Shown here: positions 31,689 to 42,235 of the stretch, piece by piece
Layout: each line of letters begins with the position of its first letter
How positions within the stretch are numbered: position 1 is the first letter of the stretch
From: Plicaturopsis crispa FD-325 SS-3
Lineage: Eukaryota; Basidiomycota; Agaricomycetes; Amylocorticiales; Amylocorticiaceae
NCBI GenBank assembly: GCA_000827205.1
Contig: KN832557.1
Span: 1,583,771 to 1,647,770 of the forward strand
Direction of reading: 5' to 3'
DNA: 64,000 nucleotides
Program-made: the position numbers and the translations under genes
Notes under the pieces: generated by a model
What the model saw: the letters and a program-made list of their open reading frames with translations, nothing else
Told to the model about the DNA's origin: nothing
Databases searched by the model: none

Positions 31689-33579
31689 TCAATACTCATC
31701 GTATTCATCCTCCACTGCGTCCTGCTCTGCCGCGATCCTGTCCCGGGCCTCCTGTACATACGTACGCATCAGGCCCACAACTTTCGTCAAGTTCTGGCTA
31801 TGTCGCGCTGACGTCGGCACAACAGCCAGGGCCCGCGCGCCCTCGTCCCCGTCCGATTGCACGCCCATCTCCCGCCGCACAAAGTCCTCCAGCCTCGCTA
31901 GCTTCGCACGCGCCTCCACGACCTCGTCCTCGGTGTTGTCCCCGGCCAGGAGGTCCGCCTTGTTCGCGATGACCATACGCGCCTTCCCACTCATGCCCGG
32001 CTGATACTTCTCCAGCTCTTCCCGCAGAACGCGCAGCTCGTCCCACGGCGCGGGCCCGGAAAGATCGACGACGTACACGAGCGCGAGCGAGCGCTCCATG
32101 GAGCGTAGGAAAGAGTGCCCGAGCCCAACGTTCTCAGACGCGCGCGAGATCAGCCCGGGGTTGTCCGCGATCGTGAAGCGAAAGGCCTCAACGATGTCGA
32201 ACCGGTGCCCCGCGCCGTAGACGTCAGCAGGCGCCTGGTTGCGCGTCAACGCGTCGGCATACGCCCCGCTCGCCATCAGCGCGCGTTCGCGTTCCTGCTC
32301 GAGCACGGTGTCCTCGTAGACCACCGGCCCGTGCACGTTGCCTTCGAACGTGCCGTCCTCGGCAACACGCACAATCCCGACGACGGGGTTGAGCGTCGTG
32401 AATGCGTAGCTCGCGACCTCGCTCTTCACCCTGCCCCCGGTGAGCGCGCGCAGCAGCGTGCTCTTCCCCGCGTTCGGCATGCCAACGAGGCCCACGTCCG
32501 CGAGCAGCTTCAGCTCGAGCTCGAGCGTGACGCGCTCGCCCTCGTGCCCGCGAGTCGCGAACTTGGGCGAGCGGTTGATCTGCGAGAGGAAGTGCGGGTT
32601 GCCGAGGCCGCCAATCCCGCCTGAGGCGACGAGGTGCCCGAGGGGCTCGCGGTGGCCGGTCCCGAGCGGCGCATCGTCCGCGACGGCCGTGTCCTCCGCC
32701 TTGTCCAGGTCGAGGAACAGCGGCGTCTCGGCGCGCTGCCGGCGGTCCCATTTGCGCTCCCGCTCCTGGCGCGCCATGGCCTTCTCCGCGTCCTTGAACG
32801 AGTCTCGCTCCTGGTTCGCCTCCTCGTAGAGCGGGTAGTGCACCCACCGCCGCTCGCGTCGCTTCTTGACCTTGTCTTCCTCAGACAGCTCGGCCAGCGC
32901 CTCCTCCTCTGCCTCCCATTCGTCCTTCGCCCTCCGCGGATCGCCTACCGGTATCTCGCGCACGACCGTGCCGAGGGGTACTCGGATGACGGTTGGAGGG
33001 CCGGCACGGCCATTCTGCCATGTCCCTTGACCGTTTCCGCCTGGGACACCGCGTATACGCTTCGGAACGGAGGACAAGGTTGTCAGATGGGGTGTAGGCA
33101 GTATATGGACTGCACCGCCATGTCCACCGTTACCACCTGAGGGTGGTCCAAAGGGCTTGAACTTTTCACGGTGAAAAGCTACGCAGCCGTCGCCGCCCTT
33201 GCCTGAGAAGCGTGCATGTCCATTAATTCTGTACTGGATGCCTTTGCAGACGAACTCACCTCCCCGAATGTTCACGACGACATGGTCTAGGAAGCTTTGC
33301 CCCTACTCCCAGGTCTCGTTAGCACGTCAGTAGTATCTGTATTCAGGCACGAACCCGCTGTCTTCGTTTCCATTCCGTCTTTCGTTTCCGGCGCTCTGCC
33401 TCCCAGAGTGCGTGCTGGTCTAGTTCCTCTTCATCTTCTGCATCGGCGATGCGCGACACACTAGCTGACGAATATGCGTGTCTGCAGCTGCTGCTGCTAC
33501 CGAGGTTGTTCAAGGGTGCTTGCCTCCGCGGGACCGAGCGCGTAGAATGGGAAAGTTGCGCGATGGCATTTCTGAGCAT
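31689..33579 (-). CDS. MTG2: Mitochondrial Obg-family GTPase
   Basis: Three exons: 33355-33579, 33260-33302 and 31689-33202; 593 aa. The N-terminus MLRNAIAQLSHSTRSVPRRQ is basic and Ser-rich, like a mitochondrial presequence. The Obg fold has FLDHVVVNIRGGKGGDGC, FHREKFKPFGPPSGGNGGHG and TVIRVPLGTVV. The G domain has VGLVGMPNAGKSTLLRALTG (G1), YAFTTLNPVVG (G2), FTIADNPGLI (G3) and VIANKADLL (G4). An acidic insertion of about 90 residues splits the Obg fold. Mtg2 binds the mitochondrial large ribosomal subunit in its late assembly. The 57-nt intron at 33203-33259 is in frame and stop-free; reading through it would break the glycine-rich Obg loop, so I splice it out. Confidence 0.95.
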
Positions 33580-33729
33580 CCGGATGCTGAAGCAACGATG
33601 AAAAGATGCGACCTGTTCGGGTCAGTTAGGGCACCAGAAAGCGTGTAGAAAGCACCTGAGAGAACAGGACTTCGACGGTAGCAAACGGTGGAAATGACAG
33701 TCGCGGATGAAGGAACTGAAAAATATTCG

Positions 33730-34225
33730 ACGCGTCCGCCGCGGCCATCGTCGCGTCGCGTGCGCCGGATCCGACTGTTCCAACTTCCTCTTGTTCTTGT
33801 CGTTGCGTTCTCGTATGGAAAACGTACATGGGCTAGCCTCAATATGCAAACTATCCCGTCATGTGTCGAGTTATTGACAGCGAATTCAATTTGAAAGATC
33901 GCTCTCCCATGTCAGAGCGTAGAAATCCATCATTGCCCCCGCTTCCAGCATGTTGTGGGTTCAAGAACTTGCGGTGAGTGGCATTTTCTGCTACTTTCCA
34001 AACACTTGAGTGCCTCTGATTGCTTCTCCTGAATACAGAGCGTGTTTGAGGACGCCCACATCAGTTGCACGGCGTTGGTGCATCGAGACTGGAGTCGCTG
34101 AGCCCTGCCCGCCGCAAATTGAAATACGTTGACAGAGAAGGTGATTCCCTCCCAATCCAGGTGACAGGTATACTGCGCAGATACCCCTCTGTCCCCGGGA
34201 GTGACTGCTGACTCCACTCGATTCT
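33730..34225 (+). repeat. Decayed direct repeat, copy 1
   Basis: Shares many ordered blocks with 36110-36480 in the same orientation: CCTCTTGTTCTTGTCGTT, GTCAGAGCGTAGAAAT, a GTGAG donor-like site, CTTTCCAAA, TGAATACAG, then CACGGCG/CACGGTG and TGACTGCTGAC/CAACTGCTGAC. The conserved GTGAG...TGAATACAG pair looks like an intron of about 75 nt, so the repeat may be a duplicated gene fragment. No long open frame survives in both copies. Confidence 0.6.
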
Positions 34226-34467
34226 GCCCCCGCGTACTTTTCTTTCGTGAACCCAACATTGACCACATAACATAGGACCGCTGCAGTTCCCGATGGCTCA
34301 GCAGCACTTCTTGCAAGCACATGCAAATTATCCTGGGGTCTTCAATGCTTCTATCCAAGGAAATTCCGGAAATTCGTGCGCTTTTATAACACGCCTAGCT
34401 ACGGTGGAACGACTGCTAATCGTGCTCGTTTTCCACTAGTAGGACCCAGCCCTTCGCTCCCTCAGGC

Positions 34468-35794
34468 ATGCTTGTAATGCAGCCTGTTTCTTTCTTTCCG
34501 CCCGGCGGGATCACCGGAGTGTGTGGTCAGTTTGGTGACGACGACGAGGACCTGCTTGTCGACACGCTCGCGCAAACAGCCGAGCGCTGCGATGAGCTCG
34601 AAGCGCTTCAGAAATTGGCTGGCGTAAGTTAATCCTTCTGCTTGCGCTATGTGCTAGTAGTCCCTGACGGTCACATTTGTTCAAGTGTAATGGACACAGC
34701 TACGAACAGTGGCGAGACTACTGGCTCAGCCACTCAAGGCGCCTTAAGAAAATGGTCAGCGAGCGCGCGCAAATTCGTGGCTCTACGAAGGCAGTTTGGA
34801 TCAAGACTGAAAAAGGTGTCCGCCAGCGAAGCCCGAGCGTTGTCATCGTTGAGTCCACTCCCCGCGACAAATTCTCCTTCGAAGATGCAAAAGCTCTTGT
34901 CAATGCCCTCGCCCATCGCCGTGGAGAAAATAGCCTCAAAGATGTTTTCGAAGGGCTCGCCGGAGCAAGTCTTTTTCTCTACAGCCTACGTGCTATCCGC
35001 TGACATCCGTGTGTCTAGCACAACGGGCACAGCTATGCTCAATGGGTCGACTTCTACCTCACCCATGCCAAAGAGCTCAACGGCATGATGCCCGACTCCG
35101 CAAACGCCAAACAGGCAGGCAGTCAAGACGGCGACAAACATGGAGAAAACAGCTCCGTCGTGCGCGTAGTACGCCCAAAGCGTCCTCTGACCCCACACCC
35201 GTCAGCCGGACCTTCTCGTCACTCTCAGCGGCGCCGTCTTGGCTCTCCGGATGAGGATGATGCCGGGACCGCGTCCTCGGAGATATCTGTCCCACTTTCT
35301 GGCCAGCGTCAGCTGGCGCTCACCGCTCCCAAAAACTTGTCTTCCAACTCCCATCGCAAAGCAGATTCAGACTCGGACGATGGCTCGTCGGAATGGGAAG
35401 ATGATGAAGAGAGTAAATCCCGGCTGGGTAAAAACTACTCTGACGCCGAAAAGGAGGCCCTCGCACGGCATGTCGCCTCGATACCACGCAACTCAAGGCT
35501 TATGAAATGGGGCAAGCTCGAAAGAGCGGTGAGTGTTCAACAGTACCGAGTGCTTCAAAGGTTCGGCTCTAAATCTTCGCGTCGCATACAGTTCAGTACT
35601 CGAACGGCTTCGGCGTGGGGTAAATATTATAGATCGCATGTCCGCGGTACGTGCACACTGATTCATTCTCAAACTACGATAGCATGGTCTTGACAGTACT
35701 GATAACATTTTATCTGTCAGAAGTCGAGGATCACATCGAGTCCCTCGGGTTGATTCGTCCGGACACGGGTCCTTACCTCACCTCAACTGGCTAG
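34468..35794 (+). CDS. Protein with three Rap1/Myb-like modules, paralog B
   Basis: Five exons: 34468-34623, 34686-34964, 35019-35528, 35592-35646 and 35721-35794; 357 aa. Module 1 (residues about 22-76) has DDDEDLLVDTLAQ then NGHSYEQWRDYWLSHSRRL. Module 2 (about 115-170) has FSFEDAKALVNALAHRRGE then NGHSYAQWVDFYLTHAKEL. Module 3 (about 283-333) has YSDAEKEALARHVASIPRNS then TRTASAWGKYYRSH. Modules 1 and 2 are close copies of each other (KLAG/GLAG, then NGHSY-x-Q-W). Intron 2 needs a GC-AG splice (donor GCAAGT) to keep the frame. Exon 4 is 55 nt long, exactly as in paralog A. An acidic Ser-rich linker (DSDDGSSEWEDDEE) precedes module 3. A telomeric or other DNA-binding role is only suggested by the Rap1-like fold. 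Confidence 0.74.
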
Positions 35795-36109
35795 TCCTCC
35801 TCCTCACCGTCAACTTCATTGCACAAACCCACCAAAAACGCATCAAATACTTAGACTCGCGCTGGTCACGCCTCTCGACGTCTACGAGTCCCATGCCTCA
35901 TAGTTTTCTTGGTTATCATGTTTCAGCTTGGCTCTGCCTTTTCCATCCCTACTACTATCTTATACCAGTGATGACATATCTGTAATTGAATCCCATCGTT
36001 CTACAAAGTATGCATCCACAGCGCAGTCGTGTCGAGAGATTCCACCAGCAAAGTGGAAAATGACTGTCGACAAGATAATATCTAATATGTCGGAAGCTTG
36101 AAGCTTGAA

Positions 36110-36480
36110 GTCCGACGCGGGGCATCCGAGTCCGCCGCCGCCGTCGCGCTTCGTCGCGTGCGCCTTTCCCTCTTGTTCTTGTCGTTCTACCTACGCCGAC
36201 GTATCCAACTTGCGGCCCGCTTGCATCGATATACATATTGTCTCTGCAAGTGCCAAAACAGCCTTTGAAGGATGCCCTGCACACCGCGTCAGAGCGTAGA
36301 AATTAAAAAAGTGAGCACATAGATTATATCACTTTCCAAAGTATCTGGATGACTTTGATTGTGCTCTGTTCCTCGTGAATACAGGCCGTGTATAAGTACA
36401 CCCACACCAGGCGCACGGTGCCGGTGGATGGTACTACGAAACCCACGAACTCCGGGAGCAACTGCTGACACTACTCAGCT
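36110..36480 (+). repeat. Decayed direct repeat, copy 2
   Basis: Second copy of the repeat at 33730-34225, about 2.3 kb downstream and on the other side of Myb-module gene B. It keeps the donor-like GTGAG and the acceptor-like TGAATACAG with the same neighbours. It ends next to the poly-C run and assembly gap, so its true right border is not visible. Confidence 0.6.
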
Positions 36481-36484
36481 TCCA

Positions 36485-36517
36485 CCCCCCCCCCCCCCCC
36501 CCCCCCCNNNNNNNNNN
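36485..36517. other. Poly-C run (23) followed by assembly gap of 10 N
   Basis: Twenty-three C residues at 36485-36507 run into ten N at 36508-36517. The gap is a placeholder of unknown true length, and homopolymer collapse is likely. It removes the 3' end of the WOPR gene. Confidence 0.95.
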
Positions 36518-37975
36518 GGTATACCGAAGCCCGAAGCGTCGTACTGCTGTTGAGGCTGACCGGGCGCCTGCATGTAGGCGCTCTGAGTAGACGCATTCAT
36601 ATCGCCCGCCATTCGCAGGTCGAATCTCAAGCTCGCCTGTGAACCGCATCCAAACGAATAGGAAGGCGACGCTTCTATATTGTCGCAAGGCTGAGAAAAG
36701 GATGGCGAGGAGGCTTCAGCTGCAAGGCCGCTCTGCGGAAAGGACTGGCGATGTATGTTGTACAGCTCGGACGCAGGCTGCGAGGATATCGAGGAGGACG
36801 GTAAACCCGAAGGTTGGGTTCCGTTGAAGCGCGGTGAAGCAGTTTTCCAGGAAATCATCTCGCCATCCTCGACGTCGACGTCGTGGCCGCCACCATTATA
36901 TCCTTGCTCTAGCTCCATCCATCCAAGTCTTTGGTTTGTAGTTCGCATGGCAGAAATTTGGTGTCGTTCCGCTAATCTTTCGCCTCCGCCCACCCATGAT
37001 GGTCTATCTTCTCCAACTGCCACACGGGGATCTCTCGTCGAAATTTTGCCGCACCTGTCTCCAGCATAGTAGGAAAATTCGGTCACCGGGGATTGACTCT
37101 GCTCGTTTCTGTTGTTGCCGTCAGGTCTATGCAAGTATACAGCATGAGGATGGGTGGTCGACTTTGTTTTCGATGTTGCACTCACGCAAAGCGACTCCTG
37201 CCATCTGATCCAGCGACGAGCTTTGGCGGCGCACGAAACTTCGTCAAATCGAACAGACCAGGTACGAGATCCAGCCGCATAATATCAGGATAGGCTGAGA
37301 CATGTTGCAGCCTTCCGGCCATGATGTCCTCCGCGGTGTAGTAGAATATGACATGCATACTGGATCCTACTAACTCCACGGTTATCGTCTGCAGACCCAA
37401 GTGTCAGATGGTTGGAGTTGGAGAGAGCAGCTAAGCAACTGGTAGTGCACCTTCTTCATCAGGCCACCCTTCCTCACGGCTCCCTGATGATCTCCTTCAA
37501 TCAGACTGCGCGAGGGCCGCCCAGGTTCAGGACCAAGTCGACCCATGCCGCTAGGTGATGGGCCCAGCTTGGAATAATTACTGTGGCTTCCGCGACTATT
37601 GGTACGGTCATTGACCTGAGTTCACCGTTACATTTTTTGACGTCCAGAAACGCGTATGCTCTTGACACGCGCACTAACCTCTCGGTAAACCTATATCATT
37701 TTTTTCTCTCAGGCTTTTGACTTTGCAGGACTGGGGTCACCCTGGCTTACCAGGAAATTCCCAACGATACGAGAGGGCGACCAGACCAGCCCATCGGTCC
37801 AACGTTTTATACCGCTCTCTACGGGGTCAAAAATGAACACAGCTCCACTTCGTATCGCCCTGCGCTCGGTCTCATTGAGGCGCCTGGTCACATGTGAGAC
37901 AATTCCCTGGCGCGCGGCGATAACCAGGTGTAACGCCTCCAATGTCGTCTCTACGTGACCAGAGAAAGAGTACAT
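36518..37975 (-). CDS. WOPR-domain transcription regulator (Gti1/Pac2 family), 3' end lost in gap
   Basis: The N-terminal WOPR half reads SGHVETTLEALHLVIAARQG, VTRRLNETERRAIRSGAVFI, ESGIKRWTDGLVWSPSRIVG, NFLV: an almost textbook Gti1/Pac2 block. After introns the second half reads RKGGLMKK, then TITVELVGSSMHVIFYYTAE and DIMAGRLQHVSAYPDIMRLD. A long Ser/Gln/Gly-rich C-terminal region follows and runs into the assembly gap. The family (Wor1, Ryp1, Sge1, Gti1, Pac2) binds DNA and switches morphology, effector expression or sporulation. The ATG at 37975 sits just before the domain; the frame is open to another ATG at 38119. The family is certain; which paralog it is, is not. Confidence 0.92.
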
Positions 37976-38689
37976 CGAGGGACCGTTCACTAGCCGACAG
38001 GAGATTCTGGAGGTGCGGGATAGGAACGCTTGCCCAGCGTAAAGCTCGCTTGTTATCGTGCCGTTTTCCTGAGGCTGGACCACTGCTTTACGTCCCCAAT
38101 TCTGCTTTCCGAGGATCATGACAAGGCGTGACGACGATTCCCCGGGCTGTGGACTTCTGTGGGCTAGGAATACGCCATATAAGCGCTCGACACGTCTCGA
38201 TGGACTTTATACGATACCATACCAAGGAGCACCGTGCACAAAGAGCCGAATGCGTGGACGACTTTGCGCTCTTTCCCAACTCGTGTTGTACAACTCGGAA
38301 CGAAATTCTGCGGCAGGCCTAGTGCTAGGCCAGCATCGAAGGAGCTCCTACCGTGTACTCTGAAAGACCTAGCCAAGAGCTTGCAATCGCCGCCGACTCC
38401 TTCAGTAGAAAAGCTTTCGAATACGTCGCGCAGATGCTCCGGAACTCAGCGCAGCAGCCTGGATATCTCACAGAGCTCATTTCGCAACCAACATCATGGC
38501 ACAGGCACCGCCGCAGTCTCACTTACCGCTGGCGATTGATTATCTTTGACATAGCAGCGCGGAGGAATCGCTCGGATGGGCTACACACCTTGTGCATGTC
38601 GTGCGCCAGGTCAAGCAACAGTAAGTCATCATATTACCTTCCCATCGACCCAGTAATGGTCGAAGCTCAACGTGTGTATGGTTTTGCAG

Positions 38690-39118
38690 ATGGTGTACTC
38701 GAAAATGTATATCTGCACACTGGAACCGCTAGATCTAGCAGACACCTCCAGCCACCACACTGTGCTAGTTAGCAGAGAATTCGCAATCTGGCATCACGTA
38801 GATGCTTCCAAGGCCTGGTCCGTAATAGACGAGTTCTATGCATGGTCACCCTCCTCATTGGCGAGATTTCAAACGTCGTTTCAGCGCGCGGTCTTGATTT
38901 ATCCAATCCCTGATTCCGATACGATACATGCGTGGCCATCGCATGCCCTCGGGCTCGATTTGAGCATTCCAACGATCATATGCACTTTGCAGCGCTCGAA
39001 ATTGTGTTCACGCCGTGAAACAAGAAGTCCGTTATTCAAATCTACACAGAGCCGGAAATTTGAACGTCGACTGAAAGAGCTGAGTGCATACACAAGCCCG
39101 CGGAGAATGGCCGTATGA
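38690..39118 (+). CDS. Hypothetical protein, 3' exon
   Basis: An open frame of 142 codons preceded by an acceptor-like TTTTGCAG. It contains FAIWHHVDASKAWSVIDEFY and WSPSSLARFQTSFQRAVLIY. A donor-like GTAAGT lies at about 38622, so an upstream exon in 38100-38620 is likely, but I could not join the frames convincingly. No domain was recognised. It may be a lineage-specific or decaying gene. Confidence 0.35.
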   Translation: MVYSKMYICTLEPLDLADTSSHHTVLVSREFAIWHHVDASKAWSVIDEFYAWSPSSLARFQTSFQRAVLIYPIPDSDTIHAWPSHALGLDLSIPTIICTLQRSKLCSRRETRSPLFKSTQSRKFERRLKELSAYTSPRRMAV

Positions 39119-39189
39119 GCGAAACGATCGCCGTGTCAAAGATGGTAAGCTGTCCATAATCCGCGGACGAAAGAGAACGTCGGTAGAAA

Positions 39190-40501
39190 TCAACGCGAAG
39201 ATCCGGATAGGTATTCGCTAACAATGCTACCAAGCTTCGGCGTCGTCTTCGACAATATCTCGATAGTCTCGTCCTATCAAACAGTCAGTGTCAAGTTCGA
39301 GCACGCACAGAGGCGACGCGAAATCCTCACCCATACGCGATTCTGCGACTCGATTCCCTCCGGACTGAGCGCGAAGTCGCTGACTTCCTGGATCTTGGAA
39401 AGGGCTATATACGCGCCGCGCATCGCCGCGTCCTCCCCGCCGATGGCGCCGTACACGAGCTGCCGGCTGCCCTCCTCCGCCGAGTGCGCGAGGAGCCACT
39501 CCATGAGCGTGTTGAAAATCGACGTGGAAAATTCGCGTCGGAGCTCCGAGTAGACAAAGCCCGGGTCCACAGCGTCTACGACGACGGCGGACGAGGCGCC
39601 GAGACGCTCGTTCAGGGCACGGACGAAGAAGACGTCGAGCACTGTAATACATGGGGTCAACTTTATTTCTTAATGGACCGGACAGAGAAGTTCACGTTTC
39701 GTCAGCGCATAACGATCTCCGAAGGCACTGCGAAAAGTATACTGGGTCAGTACTTTGGCTACATACACTGATGAGGTAATCAATTACCTCGTGCTGCAGT
39801 AGTCCTTTTCACTAAGCTTTTCCAGGATCTTGGGGGACCTCAAGACGTCGTCGGGGACGCGCGTCCAGTAGTGAGCCCCGCTAGCTACAACGGTTAAACG
39901 AGGCGTTGTGGAGTGATCTTTGGCGGTGCGCTCAAGAATGGGTAGAAGCAATAGTGAGAGCAAGGCGATCGAGAGGAGGTTAACTTGAAGCCTGCATTTA
40001 TGGTCATCGGTTATGGCAATTGAAGTACAAGTCTGGGCTAGCAGCCAACTTACATATTTTCCCAGCCGTCTGAGGAGACTCCGTACTTTTGAGTGGCTAG
40101 AGCAGCATTGGCGACGACTATATCCAGTCGTCCGCCGTCCTCTTCGAAGGCCGTCACAAACTGGACGACCGACGAGGACTTGTCGAGGTCGACGAGGCGG
40201 ACTTCCGCATTCTTGTACCCAGTCGCCGCTTGTACTTCTGCAAAGCGATCCGTATAAGCTATAGGTACAAAAAATGGGCGAAAGAAAACATACTAGCTAT
40301 AGCAGCCTCCCCCTTCTCTAGACTCCTGCACGCCATGATGATTCTCGCGGGTTTCATCTTCGCGAAATGGATGGTCGCTTCGAGGCCAATCCCAGTGTTA
40401 GCACCGATGAGCATGACGGTCTTGCCTGTGAGATCAGCTTGGACAACTTCAGGCCATTTCCTAAACGAATCGGCCAAGAAAGAGGTGAACGGGTATTTCA
40501 T
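39190..40501 (-). CDS. Short-chain dehydrogenase/reductase (retinol dehydrogenase/WWOX-like)
   Basis: Six to seven exons. The start MKYPFTSFLADSFRKWP at 40501 is followed by the cofactor motif LTGKTVMLIGANTGIGLEAT and ARIIMACRSLEKGEAA. Next come AEVRLVDLDKSSSVVQFVTA, LDIVVANAALAT (NAG-like motif), VNLLSIALLSLLLLPIL and LTVVASGAHYW (catalytic Ser region). Splicing out a small intron gives RYALTKLLDVFFVRALNERL, which holds the catalytic Y-x-x-x-K. The end reads DPGFVYSELRREF and, in the last exon, a TGA at 39190-39192. The family oxidises or reduces hydroxyl or keto groups on lipophilic substrates with NADP(H). The substrate is unknown. Confidence 0.93.
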
Positions 40502-41359
40502 GACAGGGATGCGTTGGGATGATGGGGGTTGGAAAGTTGAATTCCAAACCATCCTGGAGGGTCTTTATAGTCTCCAGAATGCTTACGAAGATGCCCAGCT
40601 GATCGTATCGTCTCTACGTCGGCCTGAGGCTTGCGTATGCGCAAGACATGGACCAGTAGAAACCGCCATGTCCTACTGAACGGTCTCGGAGAGCGGTGTG
40701 GGGCATGCGTGCAGGCTGAGGGACCCACACATGCTCCGAGAGCCTGAAAAGGTAGGCATGCGATATTGAGATTCGAGAAGGTGTATATGATTTCCGTAGA
40801 TTTCCCAGTCGAGATCTGGGGAGTTTCACGAGAGCGAACGAACGGGTTTTGTGGTAGGAAAGCGGCTAGGATTTGAGGAACTTGACAACTTGGCATCGCA
40901 GCCTCGTTCATTTCCGCGATCGCGATCGGGACGCCGGGAGCCACGTGGAGATTTTGGCCGCCTGCATTCGCGCAAGTTGCGCGGCGGCGAATAGCGGCGA
41001 ATGCCTGCAACTCGATACTTGTGAGACGTGAAATGTAAGGCACTCCAGAGAGGCCTGAAGCTCCTGCGATCCGCGTTGGCGAGTCGCGACAACGATGAGA
41101 TACAACGATAGTATAAGTCCTCAGTCGCATTTTGAGGCGCAGACCGCTCCATTGAACTTAGAATGATCAAGATTCAAAGGTACAGAGCATCTCCGAGGTA
41201 CACAGATAGTAGCATAAATGTGAAATCTAGTACAAATACGCTGGGTTGCATCGAGTCGTTGGTCCGAGTCATGGCGGGTGGGGGAGGGCTAGCTTGAGAA
41301 GAAAGAGGCACTCTGAGGCGCCATAGAGCAGCCATGCAAAATTGGCCTGATAAAACGAT
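40502..41359. other. Intergenic region upstream of the SDR gene
   Basis: Holds a minus-strand ATG-started frame of 210 codons (40498-41130), overlapping the SDR start codon. Its composition is mixed, it has no domain, and its position fits the SDR promoter and leader, so I do not call it a gene. Nothing else is supported here. Confidence 0.4.
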
Positions 41360-42235
41360 TCAACGAATAGACACGCCCGTTGTTGATTTGTAAATCGCTG
41401 AGGCAGCAGACTTTTTACAAGTCTGCTTGTGTGCCGTCCAATCTGCCTTTTGGCATACTTCTCCACAATCTGCGTAAAATGAGTTGTCAAGGTTTTCCGA
41501 CCCATAAGTGCGCGACTACTCACAGGAAACCTCCTTGCATCCGCTGCATTTCCTGAGCTTGGCGCTTCGTTCGGAACACCTCCTGCACGCGTCGGTCGCA
41601 ACGATGATGTCGTAGACCTCCCTCAACCTTCCATCGGCCTCCATACGGATCTGCGGCACGCCCCTCACCACATCCTTCCTCTTCACTCCGTCTGCGCCCT
41701 CATACGCCGCGTCGTTCATAGTAAGGATGCCCAGGTTTGTGCGCGTCTGTTGTATATCTTGGGAGACGTACCGTTCAAGGCCGATGAGAGCATTGGATTG
41801 CATAAAAGGCGCGTGTGTGGCAGCGAGCACGAGTCCCTCCTCGTAGCGCTTGGCGGCGGTTGCGCGATCTCGCTTGTCCCACGCCATGAGCCCCAATGTG
41901 AGCGAAGCGGTGATCTGCATGCCCTTGAGGAGAACCTTCGCCCGCGGGCTCTTGAACTCCGGGTGTGTACCCTTCGCGGACGGACGGAAGCTGTGCAGGA
42001 GCTTGTATTCGTCGGGGTTGGTCTCCTGTGTAAGGCGGAGGTTGGCGTCCCTGAAAAAGCCGACGAAGTTGCGCCAGACAGTGCCGAGGACTTCATGTGG
42101 CGAGTCGGGCGGAAGCATGCTCAGAGGGATGGACGCGGGGAATTTGGCGGCGACATCCTCTGAGCGGATTATCTTCCGAATGGACTGCGCATAGAGAGAG
42201 AACGTGAGTTTCGTGTCTCCATTGTACACCACCAT
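41360..42235 (-). CDS. MYND-type zinc finger protein
   Basis: Main exon plus a last exon after a short intron at about 41473-41520. The body begins MVVYNGDTKLTFSLYAQSIR and has a helical, TPR-like stretch (AAAKRYEEGLVLAATHAPFM). The C-terminus is a MYND finger: CRRCSERSAKLRKCSGCKEV, then, after the intron, YCGEVCQKADWTAHKQTC. All expected Cys and the final His/Cys are present. MYND fingers bind proline-rich partners; in Agaricomycetes they occur in large, mostly uncharacterised families. The frame stays open upstream to an ATG at 42487, so the N-terminus may be longer or begin with another exon. Confidence 0.83.

Noticed and set aside
32115-33140. Long open frames on the plus strand and alternative minus frames across the MTG2 gene
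   Set aside because: They lie opposite or out of frame to a strongly conserved GTPase in a GC-rich stretch and contain only Arg/Ala/Pro-rich sequence.
40498-41130. 210-codon minus-strand frame upstream of the SDR gene
   Set aside because: Overlaps the SDR start codon, has no domain and has a mixed composition.
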